Shown here: one piece after another, positions 38,106 through 46,290 of the stretch | How positions within the stretch are numbered: position 1 is the stretch's first letter | Layout of the letters: every line of letters starts with the position of its first letter | Assembly (NCBI RefSeq): GCF_004114535.1 | Contig: NZ_LBJC01000024.1 | Location: forward strand, 372,001-436,000 | Reading direction: 5' to 3' | DNA length: 64,000 bases | DNA from: Bradyrhizobium nanningense | GTDB taxonomy: Bacteria; Pseudomonadota; Alphaproteobacteria; Rhizobiales; Xanthobacteraceae | Program-made: the position numbers and the translations under genes | Notes under the pieces: generated by a model | What the model was told of the DNA's origin: nothing | Databases searched by the model: none | Seen by the model: only the letters and a program-made list of their open reading frames with translations

Positions 38106-38144
38106 TGCGAGAAACTTGCATCTGCATCTTTCTGTTCTTATATT
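38106..38144 (+). promoter_or_regulatory. irr promoter with predicted Fur/Mur hexamer repeats
   Basis: A -35-like TTGCAT (38116-38121) and a -10-like TATATT (38139-38144) are spaced by 17 bases, 38 bases before the irr ATG. Hexamers TGCGAG (38106-38111), TGCATC (38117-38122) and TGCATC (38123-38128) overlap the -35. In B. japonicum, Fur binds an atypical site made of imperfect direct-repeat hexamers at the irr promoter, and this sequence fits that description in place and form. The rest of the fabA-irr gap (37831-38088) holds no gene that I can support. Confidence 0.65.
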
Positions 38145-38182
38145 GCGGAGAGATATTGTTCACGCGTGCCCGAAATCTGGAA

Positions 38183-38674
38183 ATGAGCGAGAATACCGCG
38201 CCCCATCACGACGACGACGTCCACGCCGCGGCCCTCTTGTCCGGCCGCCAGCCGGCTTTGACCGGCTGCCCCTGGCACGACGTCAACGAAATGCTCCAGT
38301 CCGCCGGGCTCCGTCCGACGCGCCAGCGCATGGCGCTGGGCTGGCTATTGTTCGGCAAGGGGGCACGCCACCTGACGGCTGAAATGCTGTACGAGGAAGC
38401 GACCCTGGCCAAGGTCCCGGTGTCGCTGGCGACCGTCTACAACACGCTGAACCAGCTGACGGATGCCGGCTTGCTCCGACAGGTCAGCGTCGACGGCACC
38501 AAGACCTATTTCGACACCAACGTCACCACCCACCACCATTACTACCTCGAGAACAGCCATGAGCTGGTGGACATCGAGGATCCGCATCTGGCGCTGTCCA
38601 AGATGCCGGAGGTGCCCGAGGGTTACGAGATCGCGCGCATCGACATGGTCGTGCGGCTGCGCAAGAAGCGCTGA
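38183..38674 (+). CDS. irr: Iron response regulator Irr (Fur family)
   Basis: Irr represses heme synthesis and iron-requiring functions when iron is scarce and is degraded when heme is bound. The 163-residue length is that of the B. japonicum protein. The heme regulatory motif GCPWHD has its Cys at residue 29. A winged helix follows (LRPTRQRMALGWLLFGKGARHLT, ATVYNTLNQLTDAGLL). The second heme/metal site is the triple His in THHHYYLEN. ATG 38183 gives exactly this form; an upstream in-frame ATG at 38105 lies at the promoter. It is divergent from fabA. Confidence 0.97.
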   Translation: MSENTAPHHDDDVHAAALLSGRQPALTGCPWHDVNEMLQSAGLRPTRQRMALGWLLFGKGARHLTAEMLYEEATLAKVPVSLATVYNTLNQLTDAGLLRQVSVDGTKTYFDTNVTTHHHYYLENSHELVDIEDPHLALSKMPEVPEGYEIARIDMVVRLRKKR

Positions 38675-38698
38675 GATCGTCCTGAAATCGAACTGAGA

Positions 38699-38833
38699 CG
38701 TCATGGCCGGGCTTGTCCCGGCCATTGTCGTTTTACGGGGTCATTCCGGGGGCGGTGCGCAGCACCGAACTATGGTGCACGCTCGCGCACCTGAGGTCTG
38801 GTGCTTCGCACCATCGCGGGATGACGCTTCGCG
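38699..38833. repeat. ATGGCCGGGC-type repeat and related palindromes after irr
   Basis: GTCATGGCCGGGCTTG is mirrored by CCCGGCCAT within 38700-38726. Next comes GTCATTCCGGGGGCGGTGCG with a partner CGCGGGATGACG-type segment, and a hairpin TGGTGCACGC...CGCACC. This whole gap between irr and the SH3 gene is made of repeats; the first could serve as a terminator, but there is no T-run. Confidence 0.6.
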
Positions 38834-39367
38834 TCAATTCACCTGCTCGTCCGAATACACGCCCCAGAGTCGTTCCTGCTGGATCCAGCCGTCGAAGCCG
38901 TTGCCGGTGACGCGGCACCAGTTTGCGGCGCACTTCTTCACCTGGGTGACGACGCCGGCCTGGAGCCTTGCTGCAACTGCACTGTCGGGATCGGCGCGAT
39001 CGTAAATCGGGGCGAGATCGTCCTTGTGCTTCATGGTGACTACCGCGGTGCGGCGGCCCGACAGCAGCGAGTGATAGACCCAGCCCTCGGCGCCCTCGGA
39101 ATCGCGCACCCGGCGCCAATTCTCGAACTCAGCGGTAATTTCGACCGGCAGGCCCGCGCGGGTATAGACCCAGGCCACGTCATTGTCCTTGGTCGGGCCG
39201 GCGCGAACATTGACGTGATCCGACTTGAGGCTGACGTAACGCGGCACCGGCAGGCCGCTGGCGGTCTGCGGGGTATTATCCTTGGCCGAATGCGAGGGAC
39301 CGACCGAGGCGCTCCACCAGGTGCAAACGAGCGCCATCACCGAACAAAAACGCCCCAACGCCATCAA
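38834..39367 (-). CDS. Exported protein with bacterial SH3-like domains
   Basis: This 177-residue protein has a hydrophobic N-terminus (ALGRFCSVMALVCTWWSASVGPSHS) that is probably a signal sequence. Two SH3-like repeats follow: LKSDHVNVRAGPTKDNDVAWVYTRAGLPVEITAEFENWRRV and then DDLAPIYDRADPDSAVAARLQAGVVTQVKKCAANWCRV. Such domains often bind cell-wall material in the periplasm. Two Cys in the second repeat could form a disulfide. The second codon is also Met, so the start is 39367 or 39364. Confidence 0.85.
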   Translation of the reverse strand: MMALGRFCSVMALVCTWWSASVGPSHSAKDNTPQTASGLPVPRYVSLKSDHVNVRAGPTKDNDVAWVYTRAGLPVEITAEFENWRRVRDSEGAEGWVYHSLLSGRRTAVVTMKHKDDLAPIYDRADPDSAVAARLQAGVVTQVKKCAANWCRVTGNGFDGWIQQERLWGVYSDEQVN

Positions 39368-39688
39368 CCCGTCTCCTGTCGAGGACCCGGCCTTGCCGGA
39401 CCCTCACCCCGAAATTCCAAACCCTGCCGCGCAGATCCCGACCCGCCCCACGCGGGTGTTCCCCAAGCCTCGCCCGTGGTTCTTGTCTTGGCCCGGCCTT
39501 CTGCTAGAGAGGACGGGCACTTGAACAACCAGTTTGCCCCGATTTTCCGGCCGGAAATCTCGGGAGAGCTTGAAGGAAACGCCGGGGACGGACACGGCAA
39601 GGGCAGTGTCGAACAACCGGGTTAATGAGGCCTCAACGACCAGCCTTTGGCGACAGAGGCGGCCTGCGACGCCTCATGAGAGCAGGAC
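39368..39688. other. Intergenic region with no supported gene
   Basis: This 321-base region separates the divergent SH3 gene and the dehydrogenase gene. It holds a small hairpin CCGGCCTTGCCGG near 39387-39399 and several open frames without start or composition to support them. A promoter for the dehydrogenase is likely in its right part, but I cannot name a convincing -35/-10 pair. Confidence 0.5.
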
Positions 39689-40690
39689 ATGTCGGTGAAG
39701 AAAAAGCCCCTCGTCGTCGTGACGCGCAAGCTGCCGGATTCGATCGAGACGCGCATGCGCGAATTGTTCGACGCGCGGATCAATCTCGATGACACGCCGA
39801 TGTCCACCGAACAGCTCGCCGAAGCCGCGCGCACCGCCGACGTGCTGGTTCCGACGGTCACCGACCATATCAGCGCCGACATCGTCAACCAGCCCGACTG
39901 CAAGCTGCGGCTGATCGCCAATTTCGGCAACGGCGTCGACAATATCGACGTCCAGGCCGCCCACGCCCGCGGCATCACCGTCACCAACACGCCGAAGGTT
40001 CTCACCGAGGACACCGCCGACATGACTATGGCGCTGATCCTCGCCGTGCCCAGGCGAATGATCGAAGGCGCCTCGATCCTGACCGAGGGAAAACCCTGGG
40101 CGGGCTGGTCGCCGACCTGGATGCTGGGCCACCGCATCGGCGGCAAGCGCCTCGGCATCATCGGCATGGGCCGCATCGGCCAGGCGGTCGCGCGTCGCGC
40201 CCGCGCCTTCGGCCTGCAGATCCACTATCACAACCGCCGTCCCGTCGCGCCTGTCATCGCTGAAGAGCTTGGCGCGACTTATTGGGAAAGCCTCGACCAG
40301 ATGCTGGCGCGGATGGACATCATCTCGGTGAACTGCCCGCACACGCCGGCGACTTATCATTTGCTCTCGGCGCGGCGGCTGAAGCTGATCCGCAAGGACG
40401 CCTATATCGTCAACACCGCGCGCGGCGAGGTCACCGACGAGGACACGCTGATCAAGCTGATCGAAGGCGGCGAGATCGCCGGCGCCGGGCTCGACGTCTA
40501 CGAGCACGAGCCCGCCGTCAACCCGAAGCTGGTGCGGCTCGCCAAGGCCGGCAAGGTGACGTTGATGCCGCATATGGGTTCAGCCACGATCGAAGGCCGC
40601 GTCGAGATGGGCGAGAAGGTGATCATCAACATCCGCACCTTCCTCGACGCCCACAAGCCGCCGGATCGCGTGCTGCCAAGCATGCTCTGA
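39689..40690 (+). CDS. D-2-hydroxyacid dehydrogenase (glyoxylate/hydroxypyruvate reductase-like)
   Basis: This 333-residue NAD(P)-dependent enzyme has the Rossmann motif GKRLGIIGMGRIGQAVARRARAFG and the catalytic Arg, Glu and His in NTARGEVTDE, AGLDVYEHEP and MPHMGSAT. It reduces a 2-oxoacid such as glyoxylate or hydroxypyruvate, or runs in reverse as glycerate dehydrogenase. The exact substrate cannot be told from sequence. The gene appears to stand alone; the MoeB-like gene converges on it, with their stops 12 bases apart. Confidence 0.92.
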   Translation: MSVKKKPLVVVTRKLPDSIETRMRELFDARINLDDTPMSTEQLAEAARTADVLVPTVTDHISADIVNQPDCKLRLIANFGNGVDNIDVQAAHARGITVTNTPKVLTEDTADMTMALILAVPRRMIEGASILTEGKPWAGWSPTWMLGHRIGGKRLGIIGMGRIGQAVARRARAFGLQIHYHNRRPVAPVIAEELGATYWESLDQMLARMDIISVNCPHTPATYHLLSARRLKLIRKDAYIVNTARGEVTDEDTLIKLIEGGEIAGAGLDVYEHEPAVNPKLVRLAKAGKVTLMPHMGSATIEGRVEMGEKVIINIRTFLDAHKPPDRVLPSML

Positions 40691-40702
40691 TCGCCGCGAC
40701 GC

Positions 40703-41506
40703 TCAGGTGCGATGGGCGCTGAGGTCGGCGACCACAGGCCCGTCGCCGTTGAGCGGATTGGCCGGATCACGCGCGTAGCGCAGCGTCTCGAAGCGCATCG
40801 CGCGCGCATCGATCATCAGGAGGCGGCCGACCAGGCCGTCGCCGAAACCGACGATCTCGCGGATCGCTTCCAGCGCCATCATCGAGCCGAGCACTCCCGC
40901 CAGCGCCCCCATCACGCCGGCTTCGGCACAGGCCGGCACGGTGCCGGGCGGCGGCGCTTCCGGAAACAGGCAGCGATAGGTCGGGTTGAATTCGCCCTGC
41001 TCGTTCCTCTCATGCGCGCGGATGGTCGTAAGCGAACCGTCGAAGGTACCGAGCGCCGCGGTGATCAGCGGCCGCTTGGCGAAGAAGCAGGCGTCCGAGG
41101 CCAGATAGCGCGTCGAAAAATTGTCGGAGCCGTCGAGTACGAGATCGTAGTCGCCGATCAGGCTGAGCGCATTGTCGGCATTCAGCCAGGTGGCGTGGCC
41201 GACGAAGCGGACATGCGGATTGAGCGCCGCGATCCGTTCGGCGGCGCTCTCGACCTTGTGCCGGCCGATGTCGGGCGTGGCGTGGATGACCTGGCGCTGC
41301 AAATTGGACAGCGACACCACGTCGTCATCGACCACGCCGAGCGTGCCCACGCCGGCAGCGGCGAGATACATCAGAGCGGGCGCGCCGAGGCCGCCGGCGC
41401 CGATCACCAGCACGGAGGACCGCTTCAGCGCGGCCTGGCCGGGACCACCGACATCGCGCAGCACGATATGGCGGGCATAGCGTTCGAGTTCGTCCGGGCC
41501 CAGCAT
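40703..41506 (-). CDS. HesA/MoeB/ThiF family adenylyltransferase
   Basis: This 267-residue E1-like enzyme activates a ubiquitin-like sulfur carrier by adenylation. The nucleotide loop VLVIGAGGLGAPALMYLAAAGVGTLGVVDDD, the RQVIH motif, and the catalytic Cys in PACAEAGVMGALAGVLGS are present. The usual structural zinc site is not intact: E. coli MoeB has PCYRC and CEVCG, while this protein has PTYRC and no C-terminal CxxC. It could serve molybdopterin or thiamine synthesis. No carrier protein gene is next to it. Confidence 0.88.
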   Translation of the reverse strand: MLGPDELERYARHIVLRDVGGPGQAALKRSSVLVIGAGGLGAPALMYLAAAGVGTLGVVDDDVVSLSNLQRQVIHATPDIGRHKVESAAERIAALNPHVRFVGHATWLNADNALSLIGDYDLVLDGSDNFSTRYLASDACFFAKRPLITAALGTFDGSLTTIRAHERNEQGEFNPTYRCLFPEAPPPGTVPACAEAGVMGALAGVLGSMMALEAIREIVGFGDGLVGRLLMIDARAMRFETLRYARDPANPLNGDGPVVADLSAHRT

Positions 41507-41524
41507 CGTCTTTCGTTCCTCTCA

Positions 41525-41541
41525 CTCCTCATGGTGAGGAG
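41525..41541. repeat. CTCCTCATGGTGAGGAG palindrome
   Basis: CTCCTCA (41525-41531) and TGAGGAG (41535-41541) flank TGG. It lies between the divergent MoeB-like gene and the peptidoglycan-binding gene. It is a short frequent palindrome and has no T-run on either side. Confidence 0.5.
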
Positions 41542-41627
41542 CCAACACCTGAACCACCCCAATATTGTTCGCGACCAACGAGATGTGCTTCAATGGCACT
41601 GCGTTCAATGGGCTGGTTGGATTTGTC

Positions 41628-42986
41628 ATGAGATCGATGCTTGCGGCAACCTTGATGTTTGCGGCTGCCACGGCTGCGAACGCCCAGATGACGACGCCGC
41701 AGATCCCCGGCACCAAGCCGAAGACGGTCCAGACCGTGCCGATCCACCCTCCCGCGATGCAGACGCCGTCGGCGACGGCGGATGCCATGGCAAAAGCCGA
41801 GCGGCTGGCGCTGCAATCCGACCTCGCCTGGGTCGGCCAGTACAACGGCGCCATCACCGGCGACGTCAGTGAGCGCATGGTCAACGCCATCAAGGAATAC
41901 CAGAAGGCCAAGGGCGGCAAGCCGACCGGCGTGCTCAATCCGCAGGAGCGCGCCGCGCTCGCAGAGACGGCGCGAAAGAAGCAGGACAGCGTCGGCTGGA
42001 AGATCGTGACGGAGCCGACCAGCGGCGCCCGGCTGGGCATCCCCTCGAAACTGGTGCCGCAGCAGACGAGCGACGCCAACGGCTCGAAATGGACCTCGCC
42101 GACTGGGACCGTGCAGGTGCAGCTCAGCCGCCGCAAGGAAGCGAACCCGACCGCGGCAAAACTCGCGGAGCTGGAGAAGGGGCCGTCCGGGCGCAAGGTG
42201 GACTACACCGTGGTGAAGCCCGACTTCTTCGTGCTGTCGGGCTTGCAGGGCCTGAAGAAGTTTTACGTCCGCGGCACCTTCAAGGGCGACGAGGTCCGCA
42301 CCATGACGATCCTCTACGACCAGGCGACGGAGAACACGGTCGAGCCGGTCGTGATCGCGATGTCGAGTGCCTTCAATCCGTTCCCGCCGGGACCGCAGGC
42401 CGGGCCGCCGCCGCGCAAGACCGTCGAATACGGCACCGGCCTCGTCGTCAGCGACGATGGCGCGATCGTTGCCGACCGCCTCGTCACCGACAGCTGTCTT
42501 GCGATCACCATCGCCGGTCACGGTAGTGCCGATCGCCTTGCCGAGGACAAGGAGCATGGTCTTGCGCTCCTGCACATCTACGGCGCACGCGGCCTGAAGC
42601 CGCTCAGCCTTGCCGGTGGCGCAGCGAAGACGAGTGTCGATATCGTCGGTATCGCCGATCCGCAGAGCCAGGGCGGCGCAGGCGGCGTGTCGATCGTCAA
42701 GGCTGCATTGGCGCCGGTCCCGAGCAGCGATTCCGTGCTGTCCTCGCCGCCGGCGGTCGGATTTTCCGGTGCTCCGGCGATCGATGGCGACGGCAAGTTC
42801 GCCGGCATTGCGCTGTTGAAGCCGGCAATGGTGGCAGGACCTGCGATATCGGTGCCGGCCTCGCAGGCGGTGATGGTGTCTGCCGATGCGGTGCGCGATT
42901 TCCTGAAGGCGAACGGTGTCGCGGCGAACGGCACGTCGACGGATGCTAAATCTGCCGTCGTCCGTGTCATCTGCGTTCGGAAATAG
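41628..42986 (+). CDS. Exported peptidoglycan-binding protein with a degenerate trypsin-like domain
   Basis: This 452-residue protein has a signal peptide (MRSMLAATLMFAAATAANAQ), a peptidoglycan-binding helix bundle (residues about 57-117, LALQSDLAWVGQYNGAITGD) and, after a linker, a trypsin-like domain from about residue 265 (YGTGLVVSDDGAIVADRLVTDSC). The position of the catalytic His in the usual NAHVV is Arg (VADRLV), and the Asp of DLALLKI is Gly (GLALLHI). Ser380 remains in GFSGAP. It is unlikely to be an active protease. It is followed by a small exported protein, 1 base after its stop. Confidence 0.82.
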   Translation: MRSMLAATLMFAAATAANAQMTTPQIPGTKPKTVQTVPIHPPAMQTPSATADAMAKAERLALQSDLAWVGQYNGAITGDVSERMVNAIKEYQKAKGGKPTGVLNPQERAALAETARKKQDSVGWKIVTEPTSGARLGIPSKLVPQQTSDANGSKWTSPTGTVQVQLSRRKEANPTAAKLAELEKGPSGRKVDYTVVKPDFFVLSGLQGLKKFYVRGTFKGDEVRTMTILYDQATENTVEPVVIAMSSAFNPFPPGPQAGPPPRKTVEYGTGLVVSDDGAIVADRLVTDSCLAITIAGHGSADRLAEDKEHGLALLHIYGARGLKPLSLAGGAAKTSVDIVGIADPQSQGGAGGVSIVKAALAPVPSSDSVLSSPPAVGFSGAPAIDGDGKFAGIALLKPAMVAGPAISVPASQAVMVSADAVRDFLKANGVAANGTSTDAKSAVVRVICVRK

Positions 42987-42987
42987 C

Positions 42988-43500
42988 ATGTTGCGGCGTC
43001 TCATCCCTCTTTCCGCGACGGCAGCGACTGCGCTGCTGAGCTTTTCGGCTTGGGCACAATCGCCGGCGCTGCCAACGCCGAAAGTGGAGGAGGTAATGGT
43101 GAAGGTGGCGCTGCTGTCGCTCAACGACGCCAATCTCACCGGCAACTACGATGTCCTCTATGCAAAAATGGCGAGACCCTTTCGCGAACGCTTTTCAGCC
43201 GCCACGCTGAAGCAGGCATTCGCGACCTTTGCCGGACATCACATCGACGCCATTGCCGGCATGCCGATTGTGACCACGGAAGAGCCCAGGATCGGCGAGA
43301 ACGGCGCGCTATTGTTGCGCGGCCATTTCGACACGGCTCCATCGCGGCTGAGCTACGCGCTGGACTACGCCATGTCGGAGGGCGAATGGAAGTTGATCAC
43401 GATCGACGTCAAGATCCGATCGCTCCAGACCAATGCGACCGCCACCGACCTTGTTGCGCGCGCCGCTGCCGACCTCGCGGGCAGCGGAGCACAAAAATGA
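42988..43500 (+). CDS. Small exported protein of unknown function
   Basis: This 170-residue protein has a signal peptide (MLRRLIPLSATAATALLSFSAWA) and a compact alpha/beta domain (VEEVMVKVALLSLNDANLTGNYDVLYAKMARPFRERFSAATLKQAF, then SYALDYAMSEGEWKLITIDVKI). The layout recalls the NTF2-like/DUF4864 type of periplasmic proteins, but I cannot name the family with certainty. It is coupled to the degenerate protease gene upstream, so the two may work together at the cell wall. Confidence 0.75.
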   Translation: MLRRLIPLSATAATALLSFSAWAQSPALPTPKVEEVMVKVALLSLNDANLTGNYDVLYAKMARPFRERFSAATLKQAFATFAGHHIDAIAGMPIVTTEEPRIGENGALLLRGHFDTAPSRLSYALDYAMSEGEWKLITIDVKIRSLQTNATATDLVARAAADLAGSGAQK

Positions 43501-43506
43501 GAGCCG

Positions 43507-45186
43507 TCAGGCGAGCCTGAACCTGATCCCGCTCCCCGCAAGGCCGCCCGAAATGCCGACCGGCGTACCGTCGGCGCGCCAGCAGGCGGCGCCGGTCATG
43601 GTGCCGTCGTCGTGGAAGGCGATCCCGTTCATGCCGCCGGCGACGGTCGCAACGGGCAGCACCGTGTGGCCGAGCCCGGTCAGCTTCGCGCGCACATTCT
43701 CCGGCACCGTCTGCTCGACCTCGAGCGCGTTGCCCTCGGTCCAGACCCTGGGCGCCTCGACGGCCTCCTGCAGGCTCATGCCGTGGTCGATCAGATTGAC
43801 CAGTGCCTGCATCGCGCTCGGGAAGATGCGCTTGCCCCCCGGCAAGCCGAGCGCATAGCGCAGCTTGCCGCCCTTTAACGCCATCATCGGCGACATCGAG
43901 GTGGTGACACGCTTGCCCGGTGCCAGCGAGAGCGCGTGGCCCGGCCGCGGATCGAATAGATTCATGTAGTTGTTGGCGATGGCCCCCAAGCCCGGGATCA
44001 TGATCTTGGCGCCGAACAAATTGTTGATGGTCTGCGTGGTCGCGACCACGTTTCCGAAAGCGTCTGCCGCCGTCATGTGCGTGGTGTGCGCGCCTTCGAG
44101 CTGCGACACGCCGGCGCCCCACGTCTGCGCCCGCGCTGGGTCGATGGCGCGGCGGCGCTCCTCGGCATAGGCTTTCGAGGTCAGCTTTTCCACGGGAACG
44201 CCAACATAGTCAGGATCGCCGCTGGCCGCGGCGCGGTCGGCGAAGGCGATCTTCAGCACCTCGGCGAGATAGTGGATCGTCTCTGACGTGCCGAAGCCGA
44301 GGGCGCCGATGTCGTAGCCCTCCAGAATGTTGAGCATCTGCGCGATGTGAACGCCGGACGCGGCGGGCGGCGGCGGGCCGAGGATGGTCCAGCCGCGATA
44401 ATCGGCACGGATCGGCTGCCGCTCGACGGTCTTGTAACCGGTGAGATCGTTGCGACGGATGAAGCCGCCGGACTTCTCCATGTAGTCGACCAGGATATCG
44501 CCGAGGGATCCCTCGTAGAGCGCCTTCTCGCCGTGATCGGCGATGGTGCGCAGCGTGTCGGCATATTCGGCCTGCACCACGCGCTCGCCGACCTTCAGCG
44601 GCTCCCCGCCAGGCAAGAAGATCGCCGCGATCGTCCGGTCCTTGCGCATCTCGTCAGCGCACTCGCTGATGCACTCGTGGAGGTACGGCGTCGCCGCATA
44701 GCCGCGGGCTGCATGTTTGATCGCGGGCTGCATCACGTCGGCGAGGCTCATGGTGCCAAACCGGTGCAGGGTCTCGCACCAGGCCTTTAGCGAGCCCGGC
44801 ACCGCGACGGCCTTCGGACCGTTGAGGTTCTCGTTGCCGACGGTGTCGAACACGTCATGCGCCGAGCCGGGCTTCGACGTGTAGGTGGTGTCGCGAACGG
44901 CCGAGGGCGCGGTGCTCTGGCCGTCGATGAAGCGATGGCTGCCGTCGGCCAGCCGGATATGCGCCATGCCGCCGCCGATGATGCCGACCATCATCGGCTC
45001 GACCACGGTCAGCGTGAACAGGGTCGCGATCGCCGCATCGATGGCGTTGCCGCCGGCGGCCAGCATCTCGGCGCCGGCGCTGGAGGCCAAGGGATGGTTG
45101 CTGACCACCATGCCGCGGCTTGAGACCGCCGGCATCTTCTGGCAGTCAAAGGTGGTTGTTGTCCGGTCGCGCCAGTTGCCGCTCAT
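43507..45186 (-). CDS. ggt: Gamma-glutamyltransferase family protein
   Basis: This Ntn-hydrolase of 559 residues is made as a precursor that cuts itself. The nucleophile is the first Thr of TTH in AHTTHMTAADAFGNVVATTQTIN (residue about 368), giving a large and a small subunit. Other family parts are VVSNHPLASSAGAEMLAAGGNAIDAAIA and the C-terminal MSPMMALKGGKLRYALGLPGG. It hydrolyses or transfers gamma-glutamyl groups, for example from glutathione. No export signal is seen at the N-terminus, so it may be cytoplasmic. A promoter with a 13-base palindrome lies upstream. Confidence 0.92.
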   Translation of the reverse strand: MSGNWRDRTTTTFDCQKMPAVSSRGMVVSNHPLASSAGAEMLAAGGNAIDAAIATLFTLTVVEPMMVGIIGGGMAHIRLADGSHRFIDGQSTAPSAVRDTTYTSKPGSAHDVFDTVGNENLNGPKAVAVPGSLKAWCETLHRFGTMSLADVMQPAIKHAARGYAATPYLHECISECADEMRKDRTIAAIFLPGGEPLKVGERVVQAEYADTLRTIADHGEKALYEGSLGDILVDYMEKSGGFIRRNDLTGYKTVERQPIRADYRGWTILGPPPPAASGVHIAQMLNILEGYDIGALGFGTSETIHYLAEVLKIAFADRAAASGDPDYVGVPVEKLTSKAYAEERRRAIDPARAQTWGAGVSQLEGAHTTHMTAADAFGNVVATTQTINNLFGAKIMIPGLGAIANNYMNLFDPRPGHALSLAPGKRVTTSMSPMMALKGGKLRYALGLPGGKRIFPSAMQALVNLIDHGMSLQEAVEAPRVWTEGNALEVEQTVPENVRAKLTGLGHTVLPVATVAGGMNGIAFHDDGTMTGAACWRADGTPVGISGGLAGSGIRFRLA

Positions 45187-45218
45187 CGCCTGCCCTTTCC
45201 GTTCACCGCAGCGAGCAC

Positions 45219-45246
45219 ATCATACGTGCGACTACTGGTCCAGTAA
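45219..45246 (-). promoter_or_regulatory. Predicted ggt promoter overlapping a perfect palindrome
   Basis: On the minus strand, TTACTG (45246-45241) and TATGAT (45224-45219) form a -35/-10 pair with 16 bases between them, 33 bases before the ggt start. The -35 overlaps the palindrome TACTGGTCCAGTA (45233-45245), which resembles half-sites bound by GntR-type repressors (ACTGG/CCAGT). No GntR gene lies near it. The rest of the ggt-parA gap (45247-45423) has no gene that I can support. Confidence 0.5.
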
Positions 45247-45423
45247 TGGTACGGATTAGCTGGCATTCGCTATTCCGCCATCATCGTTGCCGTTGATTCG
45301 GACCTCCGCGATCCCCTTTGGATCGGGCCGGCACGTCCTGAGCGAGAAGAGCTCGGCATCGAGATCGATGCACGTTCGCGTGGCGTATTCCTGACCCAGG
45401 CACTCCAAAGGATTGAACTTCAA

Positions 45424-46167
45424 ATGCACACGATCGTACTGGCCACCCAAAAGGGTGGCAGCGGCAAGAGCACGCTCGCTATCGGCCTCGCGCTCGCGGC
45501 CAAGCAGGCCGGCTTCACCGTCCGCCTGATCGAGACCGACCCGCAGGGCACCCTGTCGAACTGGCAGCGCCGCCGCACCGCCGATGATCTCGTCGTCGAG
45601 CCGATCTACCATGCCGCCGACATCGAGCCGCGCCTGAAGATGCTGGCTGACAGCGGCCTGCAGCTCGCGATCGTCGACACCGCGGCAGGCCTGTCCGCCG
45701 CCACCACCGCTGCGATCCGTCATTCCGATCTCTGCCTGATCCCGGCCCGCCCGAGCGTCGCCGACATCGAGGCGACGGCCTCGACGCTCAACGTCGCGCG
45801 CGCCTGGAAGCGGACCTACAGCTTTGTGCTCAACCAGACGCCGATCCGCGGCCAGCGCATCGACAATGCCGCGGGCGCGCTCGCCGAGGAAGCTTCGCTC
45901 GATCTCGCAGAGGTGCTCGCGCGCCCGCTGATCGTGATGCGCAATGATCACCAGGATTCGCTCGCGCGCGGTCTTGCGGTGAGCGAATTCGCGCCGAACG
46001 GCAAATCTGCGGACGAGATCCACGGCCTCTGGCGCTGGATCGAGACCCGGCTCGAGCTTGAAGCCACGACCAATGTCCCGATCGACCAGGTGATGGCGGT
46101 TGCAGACGGCATGCTGCATGTCGCCGCCGATCTTTCGACGGACGACACCACGACACTGGCGTCCTGA
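45424..46167 (+). CDS. ParA-family ATPase, orphan
   Basis: This 247-residue protein has the deviant Walker A of the ParA/MinD family (QKGGSGKSTLAIGLALAAK), the DPQG switch (ETDPQGTLSNW) and a further block (LAIVDTAAGLSAATTAAI). ParA proteins use ATP-dependent DNA binding and dimerisation to position cargo such as plasmids, chromosomes or protein clusters. No parB gene or parS cluster is next to it, so the cargo is unknown. It is similar in size to orphan ParA proteins found on alphaproteobacterial chromosomes and plasmids. Confidence 0.87.
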   Translation: MHTIVLATQKGGSGKSTLAIGLALAAKQAGFTVRLIETDPQGTLSNWQRRRTADDLVVEPIYHAADIEPRLKMLADSGLQLAIVDTAAGLSAATTAAIRHSDLCLIPARPSVADIEATASTLNVARAWKRTYSFVLNQTPIRGQRIDNAAGALAEEASLDLAEVLARPLIVMRNDHQDSLARGLAVSEFAPNGKSADEIHGLWRWIETRLELEATTNVPIDQVMAVADGMLHVAADLSTDDTTTLAS

Positions 46168-46290
46168 GCGGACGATCGCTCAGACGGAGGTCGGCCCTTC
46201 GCCATCCGGAAGTGCCCAGCGACGATGCAATCCAGCCACCGGCCCGGTCGGATTGCTTCGCTTCACGTTTTTACGGAATGCTTTATCCGC

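Noticed and set aside
40712..41872. Plus-strand frame of 386 codons opposite the MoeB-like gene
   Set aside because: It overlaps two real genes in other frames and shows shadow composition.
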